From NCBI GenBank assembly GCA_902774845.1, contig CACYJU010000010.1, positions 1-64,000 on the forward strand: a DNA stretch of 64,000 bases. The letters run 5' to 3'. The notes beneath the pieces are model-generated. The model ran no database searches, had not been told where the DNA came from, and was given only the letters and a program-made list of their open reading frames with translations. This document shows, one piece after another, positions 1-7,813 of the stretch. The position numbers and the translations under genes are program-made. Origin of the DNA: an uncultured Bacteroidota bacterium (GTDB taxonomy: Bacteria; Bacteroidota; Bacteroidia; Bacteroidales; P3). Numbering within the stretch: position 1 is the first letter of the stretch; each line of letters starts with the position of its first letter.

Positions 1-15
1 AAAACCATAAAAACA

Positions 16-147
16 CTCACTTCAGTATGTGGCGGACTTGCAGTCCTTGCAAGATGAGAGGCGTGTATTTTTCCTTAAGTGCGAGCACTTAGACAAAAAT
101 CCACCTCTCATCATTGTCTCCTACGGAGCCTCCACATACTTCGTGAG
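16..147. repeat. Large branched inverted repeat (structured element)
   Basis: Nested complementary arms are visible: 16-20 with 143-147, 24-32 with 132-140 (AGTATGTGG/CCACATACT), 53-61 with 104-112 (GATGAGAGG/CCTCTCATC), and an apical stem 67-72 plus 76-82 with 85-91 plus 95-100. A side hairpin TTGCA/TGCAA lies at 38-52. Together they make a multi-helix fold of about 130 nt. It could be a structured RNA, a small non-autonomous mobile element, or a large palindromic repeat. No open reading frame of note is present. A small GGACC/GGTCC hairpin follows at 158-170. Function unknown. Confidence 0.5.
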
Positions 148-180
148 CGAAAACACCGGACCTTTGGTCCTAAAAAACAA

Positions 181-905
181 CAGTCCCCTAAGTTAAGGTT
201 AAGGTTAAGGTTAAGGTTTATATAAACATGTTTTTTGAGCGCAGCGACCAGAAAAAAATCCGTGAAGATCCGTGGAATCCGTGTTCAAAAAAACTCACAC
301 AGATATCACGGATATCACAGATATTTGTGTTTCTTGTTTTTCTTGTCTTTAGTAAAGGTCGGGGTCTAACGTGTTGACTATCGTCGACCTCGAACGCGAC
401 TCGGCCATCCTTGAGCAAGCTCAAATGGCGCTCACTGCTTACTCGGTTCAAAATCATTCAAATCATCAAACTCTTTTTTAAGATTTTCCCAATTGATTTT
501 ATTTTAGATTTTGAGCGAAGCGACCCTTGTGAATGTGTGAATGCGTGAATGTTTGAATGTGTAAGTACCTTTGATTTTCTCTACGGATCTCTCGGATTTA
601 CAAGGATATTTCTTTTTATACTGTCACACAGATATCACGGATATTACAGAAATTTTAAACACTAATCTCCATATAATCAGCCATATAATTACTCATATAA
701 TTCCCTCTCAAAAAAATTAATGGTCCATTAATGGTCCATTAATGGTAATTTGTGTTCAAAAAAACTCACAGAAACTATTTTTTTAGTTTTTGAAGTAGAT
801 TTTTTTAAGATTTTGAGCGAAGCGACCCTTGTGAATGCATGCATGTGTGAATGTGTTAATTCGTTAGTGAATGTGGAATGCAAATGTTTTCGTATTTTTG
901 CATCT
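181..905. repeat. Gene-free mosaic of short repeated phrases
   Basis: No credible gene is seen. The stretch is built of modules that recur within it: a GGTTAA tandem (about 190-218); GAGCGAAGCGACC preceded by a T run (about 228, 513 and 815; the first copy reads GAGCGCAGCGACC); TGTTCAAAAAAACTCACA (about 282 and 753); CAGATATCACGGATAT (about 300 and 630); a triple TTAATGGTCCA tandem (about 718-744); and TGAATG-type phrases (about 530-565 and 830-890). The same TGAATG phrases recur between genes elsewhere in the window. Confidence 0.7.
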
Positions 906-1508
906 ATGAACGCTAATGATTTCTATGCTATATTTGAGCGGCAGGTGGCTGACTATCACCTGCGTGACTCCGTCGACGCCCCTACTGTGAACCCTTATGC
1001 CGTGGGGTCGTTTGAGAATATCCTGTGGGAAAAGAGCTTCGTCGACACCGTCCAGTGGCACCTGGAGGATATCGTGCGTCCCGACGACGTGGACCCGGTG
1101 ACGGCTCTCGCCATAAAACGCCGTATCGACCGCTCAAACCAGCATCGTACCGACCTGGTCGAAAAGATAGACGACTTCTTCATGGGTCAGTTCGCTTCCG
1201 TCTCCCCCAAGCCTACGGCTACCATCAACACCGAGACTCCGGCGTGGGCGGTGGACAGGCTCTCGATCCTGGCGCTGAAGATATACCATTTCGGCATCGA
1301 GGCGTCTCGCAAGGATGCCTCGCCCGAGCATAAGGCTAAATGCCAGTCGAAGCTCGACACCCTCCTCGTTCAGCGTTCCGACCTCACCCAGGCTATTGAC
1401 ACGCTCCTCGCGGAGCTGGCTTCTGGAGACAAGATCATGAAGCTCTACCGCCAGATGAAGATGTATAACGACCCGTCGCTCAACCCCGCCCTCTACGGCA
1501 AGAAATGA
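906..1508 (+). CDS. DUF4254 family protein
   Basis: This 200-residue protein is recognised as a DUF4254 protein, a Bacteroidota family of unknown biochemical role that is regularly encoded beside a family 9 glycosyltransferase, as it is here. No signal peptide or membrane segment is seen, so it is probably cytoplasmic. It is rich in helix-forming charged sequence (for example VARPDDVDP-like and DLTQAIDTLLAELASG stretches). I start it at the ATG at 906 because the frame upstream consists of the repeated intergenic phrases; that upstream reading would add an implausible N-terminus. It ends one base before the GT9 gene, so the two are almost certainly co-transcribed and act in cell-surface polysaccharide or lipopolysaccharide assembly, which is inference. 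Confidence 0.85.
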   Translation: MNANDFYAIFERQVADYHLRDSVDAPTVNPYAVGSFENILWEKSFVDTVQWHLEDIVRPDDVDPVTALAIKRRIDRSNQHRTDLVEKIDDFFMGQFASVSPKPTATINTETPAWAVDRLSILALKIYHFGIEASRKDASPEHKAKCQSKLDTLLVQRSDLTQAIDTLLAELASGDKIMKLYRQMKMYNDPSLNPALYGKK

Positions 1509-1509
1509 T

Positions 1510-2478
1510 ATGCATATCCTCGTTCTGCGTTTTTCGGCTTTTGGCGATGTCGCCATCCTGCAGCCTGTCTTGAGGCAGCGGGCGGCCGCGAACCCAGACG
1601 TGCACTTCACCTTGGCAGCACCCCAGCTGGCACAGCCTCTTTTTGACGGAATCCCTAATGTGGACTTTCTGCCTATAGACAAGCATAAGCCGCTGCGCGA
1701 AATATGGCAGATTCTGTATGCCACGAGACCTGATGTCGTGGCCGATATGCACGGGGTGCTCCGCACTTACGCATTGGATAACCTATTCCGTATGAGGGGT
1801 GTGCCGGTCCATACTATCGACAAAGAACGTGCCTCTCGTAAGCGCCTGCTGCGTGAAAAGAATAAAGATCTCACGCCGTTGAAGCCCTCGTGGAGGCGCT
1901 ACGACGAGGTGTTCGACAGCATAGGTCTTGCGGGCAAGACAGAGCAGCAGGGGTTTGTCTGCACACACCTGTCTGACGACGGCCTGAGGCGTATCGGCAT
2001 AGCCCCCTTTGCCCAGCATGCGGGCAAGGTCTGGCCTATGGAGAACGTGGCCCGGTTGATAAAGCTGCTGGTGCAGCAGGCGGAAAACCGCATCTTCCTC
2101 TTCGGAGGCCGCGATGAGGTGGAGGCTCTCAGGAGTCTCGCCGCCCCGTACGGTCCTCTGGTTCAGGTCTGTGCCGGGATGGGTACGCTCGCCGACGAGA
2201 TGGAGATGATGCGCTCGCTCAACGTGTTGCTTTCCATGGATTCGGCCAATATGCATATAGCCTCGTGCCTCGGAGTGCCGGTTGTGAGCATCTGGGGTGC
2301 GACCCATCCGTCGGCTGGCTTCTATGGATGGCGTCAGCGTCCCGAATGGGCGCTGCAGGCCGACATGCCGTGTCGCCCCTGCTCGATGTTCGGTAACAAG
2401 CCGTGCCACTTTGGTGATTACCGCTGTCTTAAGGCGATAACTCCAGAGCAAGTTTTTATAAAACTGTCAGAGTTCTAA
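1510..2478 (+). CDS. Glycosyltransferase family 9 (heptosyltransferase-like)
   Basis: A 322-residue protein with the GT9/ADP-heptose:LPS heptosyltransferase layout. The N-terminal Rossmann start reads MHILVLRFSAFGDVAILQPV, and the C-terminal half carries the donor-site region LLSMDSANMHIASCLGVPVV followed by WGATHPSAGFYGW. GT9 enzymes transfer heptose or related sugars to lipid A-core or other glycans at the inner face of the cytoplasmic membrane. The acceptor and donor cannot be told from sequence. Four clustered cysteines near the C-terminus (CRPCSMFGNKPCHFGDYRC) are common in Bacteroidota members. It directly follows the DUF4254 gene with one base between stop and start, forming a two-gene unit that runs convergently into the histidine kinase gene. 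Confidence 0.88.
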   Translation: MHILVLRFSAFGDVAILQPVLRQRAAANPDVHFTLAAPQLAQPLFDGIPNVDFLPIDKHKPLREIWQILYATRPDVVADMHGVLRTYALDNLFRMRGVPVHTIDKERASRKRLLREKNKDLTPLKPSWRRYDEVFDSIGLAGKTEQQGFVCTHLSDDGLRRIGIAPFAQHAGKVWPMENVARLIKLLVQQAENRIFLFGGRDEVEALRSLAAPYGPLVQVCAGMGTLADEMEMMRSLNVLLSMDSANMHIASCLGVPVVSIWGATHPSAGFYGWRQRPEWALQADMPCRPCSMFGNKPCHFGDYRCLKAITPEQVFIKLSEF

Positions 2479-2489
2479 TGAGTTCCCCA

Positions 2490-3725
2490 TCACACTCTCG
2501 GGAGGCGGATGATGAAGGTGGAGCCTTTGCCCAGTTCGCTCTCGATGCCTATCTTGCCTTTGTGGGCTTTCACCACCTGCATCACGTAGTTCAGTCCGAT
2601 GCCGAATCCCTTGACGTCGTGGCGGTCGCCTGTGGAGACGCGGTAGAAGTTCTCGAAGATATGACGACGGTCTTCTTTCGATATGCCTATTCCGTTGTCG
2701 GCGATGCTCAGGCGTACGTATTTGCCGTCGAGGGTGGTGGTGACGATGATGGTGGGGTTCTTGGGTGAGTATTTTATCGCGTTGTCTATCAGGTTGCTCA
2801 CCATGTTCGACAGATGGTCGGCGTCGCCGTATACCGACACCTTCTCCGTGGTGTAGTTCTCTATGGCCTTCCCGTCGGCGTTGGCGAGACGAACTTGGGC
2901 TCGTTGCACCTCGTCCGATACCAGCTGGTTGATGTCTATCTCGCTGTATTTCAGTGTGAACTTCTTGCGGGCCATGCGGGAGTTCCGCAGCACCGCCTCC
3001 ACGAGTCTGAGCATCCGCTCGTTCTCGTCGTGGATGACCTCGATATGGTGCCGTGTGTCGCATTCGGGCTCGTCCAGGTTCTCCGTGAGATAGCAGGTCT
3101 CCAGCCGTATGGTCGATATGGGGGTTTTCAGCTCGTGGGTCATGTTGTTGATGAAGTTGGTCTTCATGTCGTCGATCTTGCGCTGGTTGTACATGCTGCG
3201 GGTGATGGTGAGGTAAGCCATCGCGATGATGACAATCAGCATGATGCTCATGAGCACCAGCACGTTGCTGTTCTTCATCAGGTAGAGCGCCTTGTCCGAG
3301 AAGTAGAGGGTGATATAGTAGTCTTCGGTTTGGCCGTAGTCGTCGAGGGTGATGTTGTACTTAAACGGCGAGTCGGCCATCTTCTTCTCGTGGCCGGGCT
3401 TGCTGCAGAAGTAAAACTGGGTCATGCCTATGTCGCTCACCGCCACCGTGGGCAGCAGGTCGACGCCATTCACCAGCAGGGCCTCGTTCACGGAGGTCAC
3501 CAGGGCGTCGTAGTCGATGGACTCCAGGGTCGGACTCGTTCCACCCTGTTTGTCGGCCGAGAGGTTTTTTATCACCTCGTCCATCGCGTCGGTGACGCTG
3601 GTGTTGAAGAGGCTGTCGCTTATCGCAGCCGAGCGCTCAATCTGCCATATCTGTATGACAACCAGAGCGGTGGCGGCTACGGTGAAGATGGTGGATATGG
3701 CTATGATAAACCAACGGCGACGCAT
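2490..3725 (-). CDS. Membrane sensor histidine kinase
   Basis: A 411-residue HisKA-type kinase. An N-terminal transmembrane helix (about residues 5-27) and a second at about 155-175 enclose a sensor region of roughly 125 residues, presumably periplasmic. The dimerisation/phosphoacceptor box reads MTHELKTPIS with His197. The catalytic domain carries the N-box NLIDNAIKYSP (Asn315), the G1 box DNGIGIS (343-349) and the G2 box GFGIGL (373-378), so all residues needed for autophosphorylation are present. No response regulator lies on either side: the next gene downstream is convergent (GT9) and the upstream one is divergent (nucleosidase). It is therefore an orphan within this window; the ligand and partner are unknown. 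Confidence 0.92.
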   Translation of the reverse strand: MRRRWFIIAISTIFTVAATALVVIQIWQIERSAAISDSLFNTSVTDAMDEVIKNLSADKQGGTSPTLESIDYDALVTSVNEALLVNGVDLLPTVAVSDIGMTQFYFCSKPGHEKKMADSPFKYNITLDDYGQTEDYYITLYFSDKALYLMKNSNVLVLMSIMLIVIIAMAYLTITRSMYNQRKIDDMKTNFINNMTHELKTPISTIRLETCYLTENLDEPECDTRHHIEVIHDENERMLRLVEAVLRNSRMARKKFTLKYSEIDINQLVSDEVQRAQVRLANADGKAIENYTTEKVSVYGDADHLSNMVSNLIDNAIKYSPKNPTIIVTTTLDGKYVRLSIADNGIGISKEDRRHIFENFYRVSTGDRHDVKGFGIGLNYVMQVVKAHKGKIGIESELGKGSTFIIRLPRV

Positions 3726-3779
3726 AACCTTAATATAACGCAGAATGAGGCGTTTTAATATTCAATGGTCACCTTTTTA

Positions 3780-3809
3780 GTTGTTTTGTGGGAAAAATTT
3801 GTACTTTTG
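3780..3809 (+). promoter_or_regulatory. Bacteroidota-type promoter for the nucleosidase gene
   Basis: TACTTTTG at 3802-3809 fits the -7 consensus TAnnTTTG. GTTG at about 3780-3783 lies 18 bases upstream in the place of the -33 TTTG. The ATG of the next gene is 33 bases downstream. Confidence 0.6.
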
Positions 3810-3841
3810 CAGAAAGTTTTAGGATAAAGTTTCTTAGGATT

Positions 3842-4507
3842 ATGAAGATAGGACTTTTGGTGGCAATGGATAGCGAATACCGAGCTCTCTGCAATGAGTT
3901 TGGAGGCGACAGCAGGGGTGTTGTGGCAGGAAACCAGCTGGTGGTCTCCCGTTGCGGCATCGGCAAGGTCAACGCCGCAGTCGGCACGATGCGCCTTATC
4001 GAGACGGAACATCCCGATTGCGTGATAAGTACTGGCGTCGCCGGCGGTATCGACCGCTCTCTGGATGTGATGGATGTCGTGGTTGCCGACGAGACCGCCT
4101 ACCACGACGTGTGGTGTGGCGAAGGTAACGAGAAAGGGCAGGTGCAAGGCCTTCCGGCACGGTTCGTGTCGGACAGGCGGCTGGCTGAGGCTGCGTTGAA
4201 GTGCGGCGGCTCCAACGTGAAGCACGGGCTCACCTGTACCGGCGACCAGTTCATAACCGACAAGGAGGCGCTCTCCCGCATCAAGGCTGACTTCCCCGAC
4301 GGGTTGGCTGTGGATATGGAGTCGGCGGCGATAGCACAGGTGTGCTTCCTGATGCAGGTACCTTTCCTTTCGATAAGGATTGTGAGTGACACGCCGGGTG
4401 CCACACCCGACCATTTCGCCCAGTATCAGGACTTCTGGAAAGAGCTGAGCGAGCGCTCGTTCAGGAATATCCATGCGATGCTGGAACAGATGCCGGCCAG
4501 CCTGTGA
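3842..4507 (+). CDS. mtnN: 5'-methylthioadenosine/S-adenosylhomocysteine nucleosidase
   Basis: A 221-residue nucleosidase of the PNP/UDP family that cleaves adenine from methylthioadenosine and S-adenosylhomocysteine in the cytoplasm (methionine salvage and autoinducer pathway). The N-terminus MKIGLLVAMDSE places the catalytic Glu at residue 12, as in the Escherichia coli enzyme. VDMES gives Glu160 for ribose binding and SDTPG gives Asp183, the proton donor to adenine. The gly-rich STGVAGGI segment (63-70) is also typical. I start at the ATG at 3842; the frame is open for 18 codons further upstream, but that stretch contains the promoter. It is a single-gene unit divergent from the histidine kinase. 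Confidence 0.93.
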   Translation: MKIGLLVAMDSEYRALCNEFGGDSRGVVAGNQLVVSRCGIGKVNAAVGTMRLIETEHPDCVISTGVAGGIDRSLDVMDVVVADETAYHDVWCGEGNEKGQVQGLPARFVSDRRLAEAALKCGGSNVKHGLTCTGDQFITDKEALSRIKADFPDGLAVDMESAAIAQVCFLMQVPFLSIRIVSDTPGATPDHFAQYQDFWKELSERSFRNIHAMLEQMPASL

Positions 4508-4571
4508 TTTTTTTGTCAGTCGATACAATAAATAAAGATATAATAGGTTATTTAATAGCGCTATAAGAAAT

Positions 4572-4645
4572 GGCCCCGTAGTTCAGCTGAATAGAACGTC
4601 GGATTCCGGTTCCGAAAGTCGTGGGTTTGAATCCCGCCGGGGTCA
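4572..4645 (+). tRNA. tRNA-Arg (anticodon CCG)
   Basis: A complete 74-nt cloverleaf can be folded. The acceptor stem GGCCCCG pairs with CGGGGTC (one G-U), the D arm is GTTC/GAAC, and the anticodon stem TCGGA/TCCGA holds the loop TTCCGGT with anticodon CCG. The T arm GTGGG/CCCGC encloses TTTGAAT. The discriminator is A, and CCA is not encoded. The next gene starts only 15 bases after the tRNA. Confidence 0.95.
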
Positions 4646-4660
4646 CACAGATAAACTACA

Positions 4661-5521
4661 ATGCACACTCCTATTTTCCCAAATGTAAAGCCGTTCCCGA
4701 AACTGATGGCGTTGCTCGGCATGTGTGTCGGCATGCTTTTGGTGGCTTCGGGACTGACCATCCTCATTCCGCTTTTCGGCGGTGACATCACTGATCCTAC
4801 GACACTTATCTTGACACAATGTGTGTCGCAGCTGCTGATGTTCCTGGTGCCTGTGATACTCTTCGTGCTCTTCTATGAGAGCGACGAGCGTGGTTTTCTA
4901 AAGTTGGACTTCCACTGGTCCAGTTGGTCGCAGGCGTTGGCTGCTATGGCTATCATGCTGCTTTTCATCCCGGTGATAGATGTCATCACCCAGTGGAACG
5001 ACACCTGGCATTTCTCCGAGCCGTTGGAGGGCATATTAAGAGAGATAACCGAACGCAACCAGAAGCTTCTGGAGTCGTTCTTCAGCCAGGTCGGCGTCGG
5101 CAATCTGATACTCAACATCCTTATCCTGGCGGTGGTGCCTGCCGTCTGCGAGGAGCTTTTCTTCCGCAGCGTCGTGCAGCAGACCATGCACAAGTGGTTC
5201 AAGAACGCTCATGTGGCTATCTTCGTGACCGCCATCCTTTTCAGCCTGGCCCATGGCGAGATCTACGCCTTCGTGCCGAGGGCTATTATTGGTGTGATTC
5301 TCGGATACCTTTTCTATTATTCCGGCTCGGTGGTGGTGAATATATGTGCCCATTTCCTGAACAACGCCTTGATTGTGGTACTTTATTTCCTCTATTACAG
5401 AGAGATAATAGGATTCTCGCCCGATGAGCTACCAAGTATGGGTTGGATATGGACTATTGTGTTCGTTTTGGTTGCGGCTTTCTTGTTCTATGTCACCATT
5501 TTGCGTGAGAGGAAGAAATAA
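4661..5521 (+). CDS. CPBP family intramembrane glutamic endopeptidase
   Basis: A 286-residue polytopic membrane protein of the CPBP (CAAX protease/bacteriocin-processing, Abi) family. The three family motifs are present in order: EELFFR (Glu-Glu-x-x-x-Arg), the FSLAHG histidine motif, and HFLNN. Hydrophobic segments occur at about residues 20-45, 55-75, 90-110, 155-175, 200-215, 220-260 and 265-280. These proteases cleave within the membrane; their bacterial substrates are mostly unknown. The ATG lies just downstream of tRNA-Arg, so the gene may be read through from the tRNA transcript, which is inference. The gene is followed by an AT-rich stretch with a weak TTTTATCGT/ACGATAAAA inverted repeat (5524-5576). 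Confidence 0.88.
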   Translation: MHTPIFPNVKPFPKLMALLGMCVGMLLVASGLTILIPLFGGDITDPTTLILTQCVSQLLMFLVPVILFVLFYESDERGFLKLDFHWSSWSQALAAMAIMLLFIPVIDVITQWNDTWHFSEPLEGILREITERNQKLLESFFSQVGVGNLILNILILAVVPAVCEELFFRSVVQQTMHKWFKNAHVAIFVTAILFSLAHGEIYAFVPRAIIGVILGYLFYYSGSVVVNICAHFLNNALIVVLYFLYYREIIGFSPDELPSMGWIWTIVFVLVAAFLFYVTILRERKK

Positions 5522-5592
5522 TATTTTATCGTTATTTTGTTGAAAATGAGCGTGGTGAGATAGTGGTACGATAAAAAGATTTAAAATTATTC

Positions 5593-5622
5593 GCATTTTT
5601 CATTTTTTTATTAGTACTTTTG
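5593..5622 (+). promoter_or_regulatory. Promoter for HU
   Basis: TACTTTTG at 5615-5622 matches the Bacteroidota -7 box TAnnTTTG. The -33 box is weak (TTCG about 21 bases upstream). The HU start codon follows at 5675. Confidence 0.55.
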
Positions 5623-5674
5623 CAACTCGTTTTTCGGAAAAGAAAAGTTTTATAAACAGAAAAATATCAAAGAG

Positions 5675-5959
5675 ATGACAAAAGCAGAAATTGTAACTGA
5701 CATTGCTCAGAAAACCGGTATTGAGAAAGTTGCTATCCAGGCAGCAGTTGAAGAATTCATGGTTGTCGTGAAGGAATCTCTCGCAGAAGGTGAGAACGTG
5801 TATCTGCGTGGTTTCGGCAGCTTCATCGTTAAAAAACGTGCAGAGAAGACCGGCCGTAACATTTCTAAGAACCAGACCATCCTTATCCCGGCTCACAATA
5901 TTCCCGCTTTCAAGCCGGCTAAGACCTTCATGAACGAAGTGAAAAACAAAGTAAAATAA
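5675..5959 (+). CDS. HU family DNA-binding protein
   Basis: A 94-residue histone-like protein of the HU/IHF fold. It starts MTKAEIVTDIAQKTGIEK, carries the GFGSFIVKKR beta-arm base and the signature RNIS...PAHNIPAFKPAK near the C-terminus. HU dimers bend and compact DNA. The IHF/HU arm proline-containing segment (IPAHNIP) is intact. A second HU gene lies on the minus strand at 34325-34609 and is about two-thirds identical by eye. This copy has its own promoter and is followed after 19 bases by a 29-codon basic protein gene, with a strong terminator after that, so the two probably form one short transcript that would be highly expressed. Confidence 0.95.
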   Translation: MTKAEIVTDIAQKTGIEKVAIQAAVEEFMVVVKESLAEGENVYLRGFGSFIVKKRAEKTGRNISKNQTILIPAHNIPAFKPAKTFMNEVKNKVK

Positions 5960-5978
5960 TCGTATAATTTTTTCAGTT

Positions 5979-6068
5979 ATGCCAAACGGAAAGAAACACA
6001 AGAGGCACAAGATGTCTACGCACAAGCGTAAAAAACGCCTGCGCAAGAATAGACATAAGAAGAAGTAA
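5979..6068 (+). CDS. 29-residue basic protein, AURKAIP1/COX24 (mS38/bS22)-like ribosomal protein
   Basis: A 29-codon reading frame, too short for ordinary gene finding. It starts MPNGKKHKRHKMSTHKRKKR and ends RKNRHKKK, so more than half of its residues are Lys, Arg or His. Many Bacteroidota encode a nearly invariant protein of this size, annotated as an AURKAIP1/COX24 C-terminal domain protein; the same domain is found in mitochondrial ribosomal protein mS38 and mycobacterial bS22. It is expected to be a small ribosomal-subunit component that lies in rRNA grooves. That role is inferred from the family. The ATG is 19 bases after HU, and a strong hairpin terminator follows. Confidence 0.85.
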   Translation: MPNGKKHKRHKMSTHKRKKRLRKNRHKKK

Positions 6069-6115
6069 GTCCCTCTGAGGGAATGCTTCTTCCGAGGATC
6101 TATCAAAACTTTATA

Positions 6116-6172
6116 AAACAAATTACACAGCTTTCACGGCATTGCCTGTAAGCGTGTAATTTGTTTTTGTTT
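6116..6172 (+). terminator. Rho-independent terminator after HU and the 29-residue gene
   Basis: Arms AAACAAATTACAC (6116-6128) and GTGTAATTTGTTT (6154-6166) pair perfectly. They are extended inward by GCTT/AAGC, and a T-rich run follows. Confidence 0.85.
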
Positions 6173-6179
6173 TAGACAG

Positions 6180-6256
6180 TGGTTAGCAATTAGCAGTCAG
6201 CAGTCAGCGAACATCTATAACCTCTAACCCATAACCTCTAACCATTTTACTCTCAC
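6180..6256. repeat. Intergenic phrase repeats before RNase G
   Basis: Short repeated words: GCAATTAGCAGTCAGCAGTC, then ATAACCTCTAACC twice. They belong to the class of simple phrases that fill gaps throughout the window, and nothing else is seen here. Confidence 0.6.
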
Positions 6257-6259
6257 TAA

Positions 6260-7813
6260 GTGAACAAAGAATTAATCATATCAGCCAATGATTCTGGTGT
6301 GCGTGTTGCGTTGACCGAGGACAAGCAGTTGGTTGAACTCCATACCGAGAAGTTCGGCAACAAGTTCTCCGTGGGTGATATCTTCCTCGGCAGGGTGAAG
6401 AAGATCATGCAGGGGCTCAACGCCGCCTTCGTCGACTTGGGCGACAGCGAGCAGGACGGCTTCATGCATTATCTTGACCTGGGGCCGAGCTATCAGTCCT
6501 GCTCCAAGTATATGCGCCAGTCGATGAACGGCAACGCCAGCATGCGTACGCTCTCGCCCTTCAAGATTGAGCCGGCCTTGCCCAAAGAGGGCAATGTGGG
6601 ATCGGTCTTGTCGGTGGGGAACTACCTTTTGGTGCAGGTCTCCAAAGAGCCTATCTCCACGAAAGGTCCCAAGCTCACAGGCAATATCTCGTTGGCTGGC
6701 CATTTCGTGGTACTCACTCCGTTCGAGAACGGGGTCTCCATATCGCAGAAGATAAAATCCAAAGAAGAGCGGGCTCGCCTCAAGCGCCTCGTGCAGAGCA
6801 TCAAACCTGAGAATTTCGGTGTCATAGTGCGCACTAACGCTGAGAGCAAGACCGTCGCCGAACTCGACGCCGACATCCGCGACCTCATGGCTAAGTGGGC
6901 CAGGATGACCGACAAGCTCAAGCGTGCCAACACCCCGCAGAAGCTCGTCTCCGAACTCAGCGCCGCCTCATCTGCCTTGCGCGAGGTGCTCAGCGACGAC
7001 TTCAATACCGTCTATGTCGACAACGAGGAAGTCTATAACGAGGTGCGCTCCTACGTGCGCAGCATCGCCCCCGACAAAGAGTCTATCGTGCGCTTCTACA
7101 AGCTGCAGACTCCCATCTTCGACCAGTTCGGCATCACCCGCGACATACGTCGCGCTTTCGGCAAGATCGTCACCATCCGCTCGGGTGTCTACCTCTATGT
7201 CGAGCACACCGAAGCCATGCATGTCATCGACGTCAACAGCGGCAATCATGTCAAGTCGGGCAACGGGCAGGAGGACACAGCCCTGCAGGTCAACATCGAG
7301 TCGGCCATCGAGATCGCACGTCAGCTCCGTCTGCGTGATATCGGCGGCATCATTATCGTCGACTTTGTCGACATGCAGCGTCCTGAAAACCGAAAGAAGC
7401 TCTACGAGGTCATGTGTGAGGAGATGAAGAAAGACAAGACCCGCCACACTATCCTCCCGCTCAGCAAGTTCGGTCTCATGCAGATCACCCGTCAGCGTCT
7501 CCGTCCTGCCGTCGAGATGGATGTACAGGAGAAATGTCCGCTCTGCGACGGAACCGGCAAGATCAAGTCCAGCCTCGTCGTCGTCGACGAGATCGAGGCC
7601 GACATCAAATACCACGTGGGGCAGAATATCTCCAAGCGCATCGTCATCTATGCCCATCCTTTCGTCCAGGCTTTCCTCACCAAAGGCCTTCCGAGCGAGC
7701 GTATGCGCTGGATGCGACGTTACAAACGTTGGATTGTCGTGAAAGCCGACTCCCACCTGAGTCTGCTCGACTATCGTTTTGAAGAGAAGAATGAAGCGCC
7801 AAAGTCTAAATAG
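6260..7813 (+). CDS. rng: Rne/Rng family ribonuclease (RNase G)
   Basis: A 517-residue endoribonuclease of the RNase E/G family, acting on 5'-monophosphorylated single-stranded RNA in rRNA maturation and mRNA decay. The S1 RNA-binding region opens at VGDIFLGRVKKIMQGLNAAF (about residues 38-57). The catalytic magnesium-binding aspartates lie in VIDVNSG (Asp324) and VDFVDM (about 368-372). The zinc-link CPLCDGTG follows at about 429. It has no long RNase E-type C-terminal scaffold, so RNase G is the better name. The start is GTG at 6260; no ATG in frame precedes the S1 region. It overlaps the downstream lysozyme gene by 23 bases, suggesting translational coupling. Confidence 0.93.
   Translation: MNKELIISANDSGVRVALTEDKQLVELHTEKFGNKFSVGDIFLGRVKKIMQGLNAAFVDLGDSEQDGFMHYLDLGPSYQSCSKYMRQSMNGNASMRTLSPFKIEPALPKEGNVGSVLSVGNYLLVQVSKEPISTKGPKLTGNISLAGHFVVLTPFENGVSISQKIKSKEERARLKRLVQSIKPENFGVIVRTNAESKTVAELDADIRDLMAKWARMTDKLKRANTPQKLVSELSAASSALREVLSDDFNTVYVDNEEVYNEVRSYVRSIAPDKESIVRFYKLQTPIFDQFGITRDIRRAFGKIVTIRSGVYLYVEHTEAMHVIDVNSGNHVKSGNGQEDTALQVNIESAIEIARQLRLRDIGGIIIVDFVDMQRPENRKKLYEVMCEEMKKDKTRHTILPLSKFGLMQITRQRLRPAVEMDVQEKCPLCDGTGKIKSSLVVVDEIEADIKYHVGQNISKRIVIYAHPFVQAFLTKGLPSERMRWMRRYKRWIVVKADSHLSLLDYRFEEKNEAPKSK

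Noticed and set aside
16..147. Integron attC site
   Set aside because: The fold is similar in size, but no pair of GTTRRRY/RYYYAAC core sites is present and no gene cassette follows.
218..457. 79-residue minus-strand reading frame near the window start
   Set aside because: It is composed of the repeated intergenic modules (CAGATATCACGGATAT, GAGCGCAGCGACC) and has no protein-like features.
750..905. 52-codon N-terminal extension of the DUF4254 gene
   Set aside because: It translates phrase repeats; the DUF4254 homology begins at the ATG at 906.
2814..3758. Long plus-strand frame opposite the histidine kinase
   Set aside because: Shadow of the kinase gene; the kinase motifs are complete on the minus strand.
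4561..4791. Minus-strand frame over the tRNA containing GGIQTHDFRNRNPTFYSAEL
   Set aside because: This is the well-known false translation of a tRNA gene, not a protein.
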